11,563 bases of DNA from VGNY01 sp964549635 (GTDB taxonomy: Bacteria; Chloroflexota; Dehalococcoidia; GIF9; UBA5629). The position numbers and the translations under genes were made by a program. Location of the stretch: assembly GCA_964549635.1 (NCBI GenBank), contig CAZJVJ010000025.1, positions 1 through 11,563 of the forward strand, read 5' to 3'. Below the pieces are notes generated by a model. It searched no databases and had not been told where the DNA came from. It was given only the letters and a program-made list of their open reading frames with translations. Positions 1 to 7,372 of the stretch are shown piece by piece; position 1 is the stretch's first letter, and each line of letters starts with the position of its first letter.

Positions 1-1
1 C

Positions 2-257
2 AAACTATTTATGCTGCCACCGCGGTCGCCGGAGCTGAATGGCTATGTGGAGCGGGCACACAGGACACAGCGAGGACTCTTATGAGGTCATAGATAGTAC
101 TTTTGAGCTTGTCAGCCTAAGAGAAGAGCTATCACGATGGCAGAGGGTGTGTAATACGGTAGACCGCATCAATCGCCGGTATATCTGACACCATTGAAGT
201 TTCTAAAGCAGCTGTGGCAAAACAGAGGAGGGAGGTAATGTGTCGCTAATGTACTGA
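2..257 (+). pseudogene. IS481/IS3-type transposase, 3' remnant (frameshifted)
   Basis: Decayed C-terminal part of an rve-type (DDE integrase core) transposase, cut by the window start. Frame 2 reads LFMLPPRSPELNGYVERAHR at 5-64, the stretch around the catalytic Glu that is typical of IS481 (PPRSPxLNGxVERxxRT). The frame then shifts at about 71, and frame 3 continues with SYEVIDSTFELVSLREELSR and WQRVCNTV. At about 160 it returns to frame 2 with RPHQSPVYLTPLKFLKQL, matching the usual 'YNTxRPHQALGYLTP' ending, and stops with TAA at 236-238. A last short piece (VSLMY, TGA at 255-257) lies in frame 3. Two compensating frameshifts mean it cannot encode a working enzyme. The family call rests on remembered motifs; the exact IS name is unknown. 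It sits directly upstream of the rhamnose operon, so it may mark an old insertion or a recombination boundary. Confidence 0.85.
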
Positions 258-280
258 ACCAGTACAGCTTCTTGCAGTAC
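251..280. repeat. GTACTG inverted repeat plus third half-site
   Basis: GTACTG (251-256), the spacer AAC, and CAGTAC (260-265) form a perfect 6-bp inverted repeat. A second CAGTAC follows at 275-280, 15 bases after the first. The block ends 12 bases before the TATAAT box at 293 and would overlap any -35 element. It may be an operator for the rml operon. Equally, the palindrome may be part of the terminal region of the IS481-type remnant, whose reading frame ends inside it. Both readings are inference. Confidence 0.5.
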
Positions 281-298
281 CGATCCTAAAGATATAAT
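272..298 (+). promoter_or_regulatory. Putative promoter of the rml operon
   Basis: A perfect TATAAT box lies at 293-298. The best upstream hexamer is TTGCAG at 272-277, with a 15-bp spacer and only a 3/6 match to TTGACA, so the -35 is weak. Transcription would be expected to start around 304-308, at or within a few bases of the rmlA ATG at 308. That leaves no room for a ribosome binding site, and none is visible in 285-307. The rmlA mRNA may therefore be leaderless. The box lies just outside the transposase remnant, so it may have been created or brought in by the element. Confidence 0.45.
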
Positions 299-307
299 AT
301 ATACCCG

Positions 308-1375
308 ATGAAAGCCCTTATACTGTCGGGTGGCAAGGGGACGAGACTAAAACCTCTCACCAACACCATAGCCAAACAGCTCCTGCCGGTGGCGAACAAG
401 CCCATTCTCCATTATGTCATGGAGCAGGTTGCCGAAACTGGTATAAAAGACATCGGCGTTATCATATCACCCGAAACGGGTGACAAAATCAAAGAAGCCC
501 TCGGCGATGGCTCCAGATGGGACACTCGGCTCACCTACATTACTCAGCCGCAGCCTCTCGGCCTTGCCCATGCTGTGAAGACAGCCCGTGACTTTCTGGG
601 CAGCTCGCCGTTCCTCATGTTTCTGGGGGATAACCTTATCCAGGGCGGTATCACGGATTTCGTAACCGAGTTCGAACGAAATCGCCCCGGCGCCCTGGTG
701 CTGCTGAAAGAAGTGCCTGACCCCCGTCTCTTCGGCGTTGCTGAGCTCGATGGCACGGGCAGGGTCGTCCGTCTGGTGGAAAAACCAAAGGAGCCCAAAA
801 GCAATCTGGCGCTGGTTGGCATCTACCTTTTCTCTCCAGATATTCACAATGCCATAGAACGAATTACACCATCATGGCGCGGTGAGCTGGAGATAACCGA
901 TGCCATCCAGAGTCTACTCGATGATGGTAAGACCGTACACAGCCATATCCTAAAGGGCTGGTGGCTGGACACAGGCAAGAAGGATGACCTCCTTGAGGCC
1001 AACCGCGTGGTGCTCGATGACCTCCTCCAGCGTGATGTCAGAGGGGATGTGGACGGACGCAGCCATGTTATCGGCAGGGTGGAGATAGGCGAGGGCACCA
1101 AAGTGGAAAACAGTACCATCAGGGGGCCGGTAGCCATTGCCCACTCCTGTGTCATTAAGGACTCGTACATCGGCCCCTTTACCAGCATCGGCGCTGGCAC
1201 CATCGTAGAGAACTCCAGCATCGAACACTCCGTTATCCTTGAAGGCTGCTCCGTGTGCCACATCGAACGGCTGTCGGACAGCCTCGTGGGCAGGGGTGCC
1301 AGGGTGCTCAAACAGGAGCGTGGCTTCAAAACAGTCAGGTTGTGCATCGGTGACGATACTGAGATAGTCCTTTAG
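308..1375 (+). CDS. rmlA: Glucose-1-phosphate thymidylyltransferase, long form
   Basis: Catalyses dTTP + glucose-1-phosphate to dTDP-glucose + PPi, the first step of dTDP-L-rhamnose synthesis, in the cytoplasm. At 355 residues it belongs to the 'rmlA_long' (StrD-like) group rather than the ~290-residue RmlA. The N-terminal nucleotidyltransferase domain (about 1-235) shows the signature GGKGTRLKPLT (8-18), KQLLPVANKP (23-32), FLGDN with metal-binding Asp108, VEKP (157-160), and WWLDTGKKDDLLEAN (218-232). From about 245 the chain has hexapeptide-like repeats (IGEGTKVENSTI, IGPFTSIGAGTIVENS) of a left-handed beta-helix. The start at 308 gives the exact family N-terminus (MKALILSGGKGTRL). No Shine-Dalgarno precedes it. 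The next gene starts 20 bases after its stop. A related sugar-1-phosphate nucleotidyltransferase is possible, but the full rml set downstream supports dTDP-glucose. Confidence 0.95.
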   Translation: MKALILSGGKGTRLKPLTNTIAKQLLPVANKPILHYVMEQVAETGIKDIGVIISPETGDKIKEALGDGSRWDTRLTYITQPQPLGLAHAVKTARDFLGSSPFLMFLGDNLIQGGITDFVTEFERNRPGALVLLKEVPDPRLFGVAELDGTGRVVRLVEKPKEPKSNLALVGIYLFSPDIHNAIERITPSWRGELEITDAIQSLLDDGKTVHSHILKGWWLDTGKKDDLLEANRVVLDDLLQRDVRGDVDGRSHVIGRVEIGEGTKVENSTIRGPVAIAHSCVIKDSYIGPFTSIGAGTIVENSSIEHSVILEGCSVCHIERLSDSLVGRGARVLKQERGFKTVRLCIGDDTEIVL

Positions 1376-1395
1376 ACGGAGGAAAAAGGAGCGCC

Positions 1396-1911
1396 ATGCT
1401 GAAGGAATACCCGCTGGAAGGTGTAAGGACCTATGAACTTAGCATACTACCTGATGAGCGCGGCTTTTTCGCCGAAGCGCTGCGGGAGGACTGGCGGGAC
1501 TTCATCGATGAATGGGTCATGCAGGTGAACTTGAGCTACAGCCACCCCGGTATCGTCAGGGCATGGCACCGACACCTGCGTGGTCAGGTGGACTACTTTC
1601 TGTTAATTGAAGGCGCCATGAAAATCTGTGCCTATGATGAGAAAACCCGGAGGCTTGCCGAGGTCATCGCCAGTGCGCACAAGCCTATGCTCGTTAGGAT
1701 ACCCGGTCACTACCTCCATGGCACAAAAACTGTGGGTAGCCAGCCGTCGCTCACAGTCTATTTCGTCACCCGCCTTTACGACTATAAGAACCCGGATGAA
1801 GAGCGCCGTCCCTGGAACGACCCCTCCATCATCCCCTCAGAGATAAACGGCAGCAAGAACGACCCCCGTGTGGGTAAGCCCTGGGACTGGTTCTACCCGG
1901 CACATAAATAG
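1396..1911 (+). CDS. rmlC: dTDP-4-dehydrorhamnose 3,5-epimerase family protein (divergent)
   Basis: Cupin-fold sugar epimerase, 171 residues (classic RmlC is ~180-185), expected to epimerise C3 and C5 of dTDP-4-keto-6-deoxyglucose. Visible family features are DERGFFAE (20-27), a histidine motif VRAWHRH (54-60) at the place of the usual RGLHYQ with its catalytic His, RIPGHYLHGT (101-110) at the place of P.GfAHGF, a Tyr at about 128 in TRLYDYKNPDEE, and WNDPSI (140-145). The RAWHRH variant is unlike the canonical GLHYQ, so the enzyme belongs to a divergent branch. It could act on the same substrate or as a 3-epimerase or ketoisomerase. Its place between rmlA and rmlB argues for RmlC function. 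AAGGAG at 1386-1391 supports the ATG at 1396. Confidence 0.82.
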   Translation: MLKEYPLEGVRTYELSILPDERGFFAEALREDWRDFIDEWVMQVNLSYSHPGIVRAWHRHLRGQVDYFLLIEGAMKICAYDEKTRRLAEVIASAHKPMLVRIPGHYLHGTKTVGSQPSLTVYFVTRLYDYKNPDEERRPWNDPSIIPSEINGSKNDPRVGKPWDWFYPAHK

Positions 1912-1926
1912 TAGGAGACGAATGGC

Positions 1927-2931
1927 GTGAAACTGCTTGTCACCGGCGGCGCAGGCTTTATAGGCAGCAACTTTGTCCGCTACGTGATACAGCAACACCC
2001 TGATTGGGAAATAACCAATCTGGACAAGCTCACCTACGCCGGCAATCTGGAAAATCTGAAAGAAGTGGAACAGAGCCCGCACTACCGATTCATAAAGGGT
2101 GACATCGCTGATAGGGATCTGGTTGATAACTTGCTCCGGGAGAAGTTTGATGCCGTAATAAACTTTGCCGCTGAGTCCCATGTTGACCGCAGTATCCTGG
2201 ACGCCTCCCCTTTTCTCGAGACCAACATCCGTGGCACTCAGATACTTCTCGAAGGCACCAGAAAATATCAGATAAGAAGGTTTGTCCAGGTCTCCACAGA
2301 CGAGGTCTATGGCTCGACAGAACAAGGCAGCTTTACTGAGTCTTCACCCCTATATCCCAGCAGTCCCTATTCGGCCAGCAAGGCCGCCGCCGACCTCATT
2401 TGCCTTGCCTACCGTAAGACTTATGGGACACCGGTCATTATCACCCGCTGCTCCAATAATTTCGGTCCCTATCAGTTTCCGGAAAAGTTTGTCCCCCTCG
2501 CCATCACCAACGCCATCGAAGACAAGCCCATCCCTGTGTACGGCGATGGTCTCAATGTAAGGGACTGGATTTTTGTCTTGGACTACTGCCGTGCCCTGGA
2601 AGCTGTGCTAGAAAAAGGCAGAGATGGCGAGGTCTACAACATCGGCGCCGGCAATGAAATGACCAACCTTGCCCTGGTGCATAAACTTTTAAGCTTGCTA
2701 AACAAGCCGGACAGTCTCATCCAGTTTGTTGCCGACCGGCCCGGGCATGACCGCCGCTACTCGTTAGATATTAGCAAGATACGCCATGAGCTGGGCTGGA
2801 AACCAGTCTACTCCTTCGATGATGCGCTCACTTTCACCGCGAAATGGTATTTAAGCAACCGTGAGTGGTGGCAGCGGATAAAGAGCGGCGACTACGCTAA
2901 GTACTATGAGCAGGTGTACCTTAAGAGATGA
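1927..2931 (+). CDS. rmlB: dTDP-glucose 4,6-dehydratase
   Basis: Extended SDR enzyme of 334 residues that converts dTDP-glucose to dTDP-4-keto-6-deoxyglucose, the second step of the pathway. It shows the NAD-binding GGAGFIGSNF (7-16), LDKLTYAGN (32-40), the catalytic triplet STDEVYGS (123-130), YSASKAAAD with the Y148-x3-K152 pair, RCSNNFGPYQFPEK (174-187) and VRDWIFVLDYC. These are strong RmlB signatures. The start is GTG at 1927, giving MKLLVTGGAGFIG, with AGGAG at 1913-1917 as ribosome binding site. An ATG at 1922 is followed after one codon by TGA, so it is not the start. The stop overlaps the rmlD start (ATGA at 2928-2931). Confidence 0.96.
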   Translation: MKLLVTGGAGFIGSNFVRYVIQQHPDWEITNLDKLTYAGNLENLKEVEQSPHYRFIKGDIADRDLVDNLLREKFDAVINFAAESHVDRSILDASPFLETNIRGTQILLEGTRKYQIRRFVQVSTDEVYGSTEQGSFTESSPLYPSSPYSASKAAADLICLAYRKTYGTPVIITRCSNNFGPYQFPEKFVPLAITNAIEDKPIPVYGDGLNVRDWIFVLDYCRALEAVLEKGRDGEVYNIGAGNEMTNLALVHKLLSLLNKPDSLIQFVADRPGHDRRYSLDISKIRHELGWKPVYSFDDALTFTAKWYLSNREWWQRIKSGDYAKYYEQVYLKR

Positions 2932-3803
2932 AGGTCGCAATCATCGGCGCCAGCGGCCAGCTCGGCTCTGACCTGTGCAAAGCGCTCACTGCCTTTGATA
3001 CAGTTCCCTTTACTCACTATGACACCGAAATTGCGGATATCGACTCGGTAAACCGTGCGCTCTGCAGACACTGTCCAGACATCGTCATCAACACCGCCGC
3101 CTTTGTCCGTGTCGATGACTGCGAGGTCGAGCCTGATAGGGCTTTCCTGATAAATGCTTTCGGTGCCCGAAATGTTGCTGTTGTGGCGGAGAAGCTCGGT
3201 GCCAAACTCGTCCATATCAGCACCGATTATGTATTCGGCGGCGAACCGGAGATCCGCACCACACCCTACACCGAATTCGATACCCCCATCCCTGCCAACG
3301 TTTACGGCAAGTCGAAACTAGCCGGCGAGCACTTTGTCCGGCATCTCTGTCGTAAACACTTTATCGTCCGTGTCTCCGCCCTCTTCGGGACTGCCGGCTG
3401 TAGCGGGAAAGGCGGCAACTTCGTCGAGACCATGATACGCCTGGCAAAGGGGCGTCCTCAGCTGACGGTGGTCAAGGACCAGGTCTTCTCCCCCACCTAT
3501 ACCAAGGATGTCGCCCGCAAGATAGCCTGGCTCATCACCACTGAATACTACGGGACCTTTCACATCACCAACAAAGGCACCTGCTCATGGTACGGTTTTG
3601 CCGTGGAGATACTCAAGCAGGCGGGCCTTTCCACTTGCGTTATCCCCATAACCTCAGACCAGTACCCGCAGAAAGCCATGAGGCCACGGTACTCAGTGCT
3701 TGATAATTACCATCTTCGCCTTCTCGGTGCTGATGACCTGAGGCCCTGGCAGGAAGCGCTCACTGACTACCTCACCGAACAGGGATATAAAGCAAGCCAG
3801 TGA
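2928..3803 (+). CDS. rmlD: dTDP-4-dehydrorhamnose reductase
   Basis: SDR-fold reductase of 291 residues (usual length) that reduces dTDP-4-keto-L-rhamnose to dTDP-L-rhamnose with NAD(P)H, the last step of the pathway. It shows the nucleotide-binding GASGQLGSDL (7-16), INTAAFVRVDDCE (54-66), ISTDYVFGG (97-105), and YGKSK (126-130) carrying the catalytic Tyr and Lys. The C-terminal half has SPTYTKDVARKIAWL and MRPRYSVLDN, both typical of RmlD. Its ATG overlaps the rmlB stop and its TGA overlaps the GTG of the following glycosyltransferase, so expression is probably coupled on both sides. Confidence 0.95.
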   Translation: MKVAIIGASGQLGSDLCKALTAFDTVPFTHYDTEIADIDSVNRALCRHCPDIVINTAAFVRVDDCEVEPDRAFLINAFGARNVAVVAEKLGAKLVHISTDYVFGGEPEIRTTPYTEFDTPIPANVYGKSKLAGEHFVRHLCRKHFIVRVSALFGTAGCSGKGGNFVETMIRLAKGRPQLTVVKDQVFSPTYTKDVARKIAWLITTEYYGTFHITNKGTCSWYGFAVEILKQAGLSTCVIPITSDQYPQKAMRPRYSVLDNYHLRLLGADDLRPWQEALTDYLTEQGYKASQ

Positions 3804-4978
3804 CTTTAAGGACGTGCGCAGGTTTCAAGATAGCCTTTGTTGGCGTACGCGGCATACCCGGCGGCTACGGCGGCGCCGAGACCTTCGTGGGAGAAATAGC
3901 ATCCGGACTGCTCCAGCGGGGCTTTAAAGTCATCGTTACCTGCGAGTCCACCGGATTCGGTCAGGATGTTTACCACGGCATCACCAGACTCCACATCCCG
4001 GCCATTCAGGGAAAAACTCTGACCATCCCCACCGTCAACGATGTTCTAGCAACTATATACCTGCTGTGTAAGCACCCCGATGTTCGCCTGATATACTACG
4101 TCGCTCCCGATGGCGCGCTGGCTGCCATTGTTCCACGCTTGCTAGGCAAAAAGGTGGTCATCAATACCGACGGCTTAGAGTGGAAACGCCCCATCCTCAG
4201 GCGCCGCTACTTGTCACCGTTCTGGAAGGGTCTCTCCTACCTCGCCTCCTGGTACCTCAAATTTTCTGAGTGGCTCGCTGTGAAAATAGCTCACACCGCC
4301 ATCGCCGATTCCAAAGCCATTAAACACCACCTGGATAAGACCTACCACGCCACCAACACGGTCTACATCCCCTACGGCGCCAGAAAGCTGCTGGATGAGA
4401 CCACAGCCGGTGAAGACGGACTGTTACTAAATACTTTCAGCCTATGCCCATGGGGCTATTACCTCACTGTGGGCAGGATAGTTGCCGAGAACAACATTCA
4501 TCTTGAGATAGCAGCCTTCAAAAACACGGCTTCCCAACGCAGGCTGGTCATCGTCGGCAACTTTGATCCCAAGGACGGCTACTGCAGCTTTCTGGAGAAA
4601 CTTAAAAACAATGATTCCCGGATACTTTTCCTTGGCACCATCTACGATAAACAAAAACTGGGCACGCTGCGCAAAAACTGTCTCGCTTACATCCATGCGT
4701 ACGAAGTAGGTGGCACCAACCCCTCTCTCCTAGAACAGATGGTCTTTGGTAGACCGATTCTGGCATATGATGTACCCTTCCACCGCGAGGTGCTTCAGGA
4801 AGGCGGCATTTACTTCAAGAACGAAGATGATCTGGCAGGACAGCTGGCTGCCTTAGAGACGGACACCTTCAATCTCCACCAGCTTGCTGCCTTTCAGTCT
4901 CGCCGTCTCGCCGAGGAATACAACTGGGACAAGGTCACTGGTGAATACTGCACCCTTTTCCTCCGGTTGCTCCGATAG
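3800..4978 (+). CDS. DUF1972/GT4 glycosyltransferase, probable rhamnosyltransferase
   Basis: A retaining-type GT-B glycosyltransferase of 392 residues. The N-terminal DUF1972 region is plain: KIAFVGVRGIPGGYGGAETF (10-29) and INTDGLEWKR (121-130). The C-terminal Glycos_transf_1 domain contains YLTVGRIVAENN (221-232) and HAYEVGGTNPSLLEQM, with Glu302 and Glu312 in the donor-binding region. DUF1972 plus GT4 is the architecture of streptococcal RgpA and Cps2T, beta-1,4-L-rhamnosyltransferases that begin rhamnan synthesis. With the rml genes immediately upstream, dTDP-L-rhamnose is the likely donor; this is inference. The GTG start at 3800 overlaps the rmlD stop (GTGA). It has no clear Shine-Dalgarno, so translation probably depends on coupling. 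Confidence 0.85.
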   Translation: MTLRTCAGFKIAFVGVRGIPGGYGGAETFVGEIASGLLQRGFKVIVTCESTGFGQDVYHGITRLHIPAIQGKTLTIPTVNDVLATIYLLCKHPDVRLIYYVAPDGALAAIVPRLLGKKVVINTDGLEWKRPILRRRYLSPFWKGLSYLASWYLKFSEWLAVKIAHTAIADSKAIKHHLDKTYHATNTVYIPYGARKLLDETTAGEDGLLLNTFSLCPWGYYLTVGRIVAENNIHLEIAAFKNTASQRRLVIVGNFDPKDGYCSFLEKLKNNDSRILFLGTIYDKQKLGTLRKNCLAYIHAYEVGGTNPSLLEQMVFGRPILAYDVPFHREVLQEGGIYFKNEDDLAGQLAALETDTFNLHQLAAFQSRRLAEEYNWDKVTGEYCTLFLRLLR

Positions 4979-5004
4979 TAAAATAGCACATAAAACATAT
5001 AAAA

Positions 5005-5868
5005 ATGAAAGCCAGCATCATCGTCCTTACTAAAAATGCTGGAGAAGGCTGGGGAAGACTTCTTCAGAACCTCCTCTCCCAAAACTTCGACGGCGAATAC
5101 GAAATCATAGTCATAGATTCCGGCTCCACCGATGGCACTGTGGAGATAGCCCGCTCCTATCCGGTAAGGCTGGTACAGATACCCCCCGAGGAGTTCCACC
5201 ATGGCAGGACCAGGAACCTGGGCGCTACGCTTGCCCGGGGCGAAATACTGGTGTACATCACCCAGGACGCCCTGCCCGTGCGCCGTGACTGGCTTCGGAA
5301 GCTGGCGGACAACTTCGCCGACCCCTCGGTAGCCATGGTCTATGGCAGACAGATACCCTACGAGCACGCCAAACCGCCGGAAAAATTCTTTTACCTCTAC
5401 TACTTCCCCGACTTCAAGATTCGCGTCACCTCTCGTGATAGCGACTACTACCGTGACAACATGTTTGTTTCAGACGTTAATTCAGCGCTGAAAAAAAACA
5501 TCTGGCAAAAGTTACCCTTCTCGGAAAAGGTCATCGTCGCTGAGGACAAAGAGCTTGCCGGCCGTCTGCTCCGTGCTGGCTGGACGCTCATTTATGAACC
5601 TGAGGCACCTGTCTATCACTCACATGACGAGAGTCTGCGTAAAATTTTTGACCGTTCTTTTCTCTTTGGCATTGCCTCTAGGCAGGGGGCAGGCGGTCTC
5701 CCCCGTTCCCGCAACTGGGTCGGCCACCGCCAGGGCTACATATTTCGGGAGATGAAGTTCGCCCTGTCACACGACCGCTGGTGGTACTGGGTGCCATATT
5801 CCATCGCCTACGAAATCAGCAAAGTCCTGGGTGTCACCTGCGGTTATCTCAGAGGTATGCTACAATGA
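5005..5868 (+). CDS. GT2 glycosyltransferase, rhamnosyltransferase-like
   Basis: An inverting GT-A family 2 enzyme of 287 residues. It shows SIIVLTKNAG (4-13), the nucleotide-binding IDSGSTDGT (37-45), EEFHHGRTRNLGA (62-74), the metal-binding region VYITQDALP (83-91), GRQIPYEHAKPPE (114-126), DVNSALKK (157-164), and the likely catalytic base in VAEDKELAGRLLRAGW (178-193). The 'EFHHGRTRNLGA...TQDA.P' pattern is characteristic of rhamnosyltransferases of rhamnan and O-antigen clusters. It likely extends the glycan that the upstream GT4 enzyme starts. A 26-base AT-rich spacer with no Shine-Dalgarno precedes the ATG at 5005. The stop overlaps the exporter permease start (ATGA). Confidence 0.88.
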   Translation: MKASIIVLTKNAGEGWGRLLQNLLSQNFDGEYEIIVIDSGSTDGTVEIARSYPVRLVQIPPEEFHHGRTRNLGATLARGEILVYITQDALPVRRDWLRKLADNFADPSVAMVYGRQIPYEHAKPPEKFFYLYYFPDFKIRVTSRDSDYYRDNMFVSDVNSALKKNIWQKLPFSEKVIVAEDKELAGRLLRAGWTLIYEPEAPVYHSHDESLRKIFDRSFLFGIASRQGAGGLPRSRNWVGHRQGYIFREMKFALSHDRWWYWVPYSIAYEISKVLGVTCGYLRGMLQ

Positions 5869-6629
5869 CGGGCAAAATGTGGCAGTACCGTGAACTCATC
5901 AAAAACCTTACTCTTGCTGAGTTCAAGAACCGCTACCAGAACACCACTCTGGGTTTCTTTTGGTCGCTGTTAAGCCCGTTGCTCCTTTCGCTAGTCCTCT
6001 GGTTCGTCTTCCGAAACCTCTTCCGCCAGGAGGAAAACTTCGCTGTCAACCTTCTTGTAGGTATAATGGCATGGCGCTTCTTCGCCGCAGGCACCACCGC
6101 GACCCTACATTCCATAGTAGGCAAGCCCAGCTTGGTGACCAAAATTTATGTACCGCGGCACATACTCGTCCTCAGCACCGTGCTGGCAAACCTTATCAGC
6201 TCACTTCTGGAGTTCCTTGTCCTGCTCCCCATCCTGCTTGTCCTGCTCGGGCACCTTCCACTCACCGTAGTACTTTTCCCTCTTGTCCACATTCCCTACC
6301 TTTTTTTCATTTATGGCATCGGGCTTGTCCTAGCCGCCCTTTTCGTTTACTTCCGTGACCTTAACCAGATATGGGATGTGCTGATAAATATCCTCTTTTT
6401 CTGCTCGCCCATCGTCTATCCGCTGTCAATAGTCCCCGGATACCTCATGCCGTACTATATCCTCAACCCTGTAACCCAGTTTATCATCGTGTACCGCAAC
6501 CTCATGGTCGCTGGCACGGCTCCGTCCATAGCCAGTATTATAGGCATAATCATCGCCGCCATAATCGCCTGGCTTATGGGCAATTTTGTCTTCGCGCGGC
6601 TCCAGCGCCGCTTCGCCGAGGAGGTGTGA
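5865..6629 (+). CDS. wzm: ABC-2 polysaccharide exporter permease (Wzm type)
   Basis: Integral membrane subunit of an ABC exporter for undecaprenyl-linked glycans, 254 residues. The ATG at 5865 overlaps the preceding TGA (ATGA) and has AGAGGT at 5851-5856. The reading frame is open further upstream to 5781, but that extension lies inside the GT2 gene and is not family-like. From 5865 the protein begins with the usual amphipathic segment and LKxRYQNTTLGFFWSLLSPL-like family motif (about 18-38). About six hydrophobic segments follow, with the conserved YFRDLNQIWDV before the fifth. The downstream ATPase gene overlaps its stop by one base, so this is a two-gene transporter. The symbol follows function; homologues are also called RfbA, TagG or KpsM. 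Confidence 0.92.
   Translation: MTGKMWQYRELIKNLTLAEFKNRYQNTTLGFFWSLLSPLLLSLVLWFVFRNLFRQEENFAVNLLVGIMAWRFFAAGTTATLHSIVGKPSLVTKIYVPRHILVLSTVLANLISSLLEFLVLLPILLVLLGHLPLTVVLFPLVHIPYLFFIYGIGLVLAALFVYFRDLNQIWDVLINILFFCSPIVYPLSIVPGYLMPYYILNPVTQFIIVYRNLMVAGTAPSIASIIGIIIAAIIAWLMGNFVFARLQRRFAEEV
6618..6625 (+). promoter_or_regulatory. Ribosome binding site that fixes the wzt start
   Basis: GAGGAGGT, a near-perfect Shine-Dalgarno sequence, lies inside the last codons of the permease gene, 3 bases before the ATG at 6629. It decides the start of the ATPase against the longer open frame that begins at 6371. It is the strongest ribosome binding site in the operon. Confidence 0.8.
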
Positions 6630-7372
6630 TGAGCGCCATCATCGTCGATGCTGTCTCTAAAAAATTCCGCATTCCCAGGGAGAAGAGGACCACCCTCTTC
6701 CAGAACATAATCGCGGTCATCAAAAGGCAGATCGAATATGAGGAGTTCTGGGCACTCAGAGATGTCAGCTTTGAGGTAGACAAAGGCGAGACCTTCGGCA
6801 TCATAGGCAGGAACGGCTCGGGCAAGACCACCCTGCTCAAAGTACTGGCTCGTGTGCTCTATCCCGATGGGGGCAAGGTGACCATCAACGGCAAAGTTGC
6901 CTCCTTCCTCGAGCTTGGCGTTGGCTTCCATCCAGAGCTCACCGCCAGGGACAATGTCTACATCTATGCCTCCATCCTGGGCATGGGCAAAAAGCAGGTG
7001 GACAGGGTATATAACGACATCTTCGACTTCGCCGAACTCCGGAAATTTCAGGACATGAAGCTCAAGAACTATTCCTCCGGGATGTACCTCCGCCTCGCCT
7101 TCTCCACAGCCATCCATGCTGAGCCCGATACCATGCTGGTGGACGAGGTGCTGGCGGTGGGTGATGACGTCTTTCAGAAAAAGTGCATCGCTAAAATAGA
7201 AGAGTTCCGCCGTCAGGGAAGGACAATCATCCTCGTCTCCCACAATTTGAATCTGGTTCGGCGGATTTGCCAGCGCTGCCTCTTACTGGATGGCGGCAGG
7301 GCAATTTCCGTCGGCGCTACAGACAGGGTAATAGCTCATTACCTCTCGGTGCTGCAACAGGGTTCTGCATAG
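6629..7372 (+). CDS. wzt: ABC polysaccharide exporter ATPase (Wzt type, without C-terminal carbohydrate-binding domain)
   Basis: Nucleotide-binding subunit of the exporter, 247 residues. Walker A is GRNGSGKT (60-67), the ABC signature is YSSGM (148-152), Walker B is MLVDE (169-173) and the H-loop His is His205 (LVSHN). The segment EFWALRDVSFEVDKGETFGI and the Wzt/TagH motif VGFHPELTARDNVYI are also present. The chain ends shortly after the ATPase fold, so it lacks the extra ~150-200-residue C-terminal carbohydrate-binding domain of Wzt proteins that recognise a chain-end cap. It resembles the short type (galactan-O exporters, KpsT). The frame is open back to 6371, but those 86 codons overlap wzm in another frame; the strong Shine-Dalgarno and the TGATG junction place the start here. 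It is the last gene of the co-directional operon. Confidence 0.94.
   Translation: MSAIIVDAVSKKFRIPREKRTTLFQNIIAVIKRQIEYEEFWALRDVSFEVDKGETFGIIGRNGSGKTTLLKVLARVLYPDGGKVTINGKVASFLELGVGFHPELTARDNVYIYASILGMGKKQVDRVYNDIFDFAELRKFQDMKLKNYSSGMYLRLAFSTAIHAEPDTMLVDEVLAVGDDVFQKKCIAKIEEFRRQGRTIILVSHNLNLVRRICQRCLLLDGGRAISVGATDRVIAHYLSVLQQGSA

Noticed and set aside
4967..5003. Possible promoter before the GT2 gene (TATAAA at 4998-5003)
   Set aside because: No -35 element at a usable distance (TTGCTC is 25 bases away), and an AT-rich 26-base spacer alone produces such a match.
5781..5864. Upstream extension of the wzm frame
   Set aside because: It lies within the GT2 gene. The ATG at 5865 gives a family-like N-terminus and an ATGA overlap.
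5960..6358. 132-codon forward frame inside wzm
   Set aside because: Pro/His/Arg-rich out-of-frame shadow of a clear membrane protein gene.
6371..6628. 86-codon upstream extension of the wzt frame
   Set aside because: It overlaps wzm in another frame, is rich in His, Arg and Pro without domain likeness, and a strong Shine-Dalgarno fixes the start at 6629.
6455..7243. Long open frame on the minus strand opposite wzm/wzt (262 codons)
   Set aside because: It lies opposite two clear ABC-transporter genes, its translation is low in recognisable motifs, and it follows from the codon bias of the forward genes.
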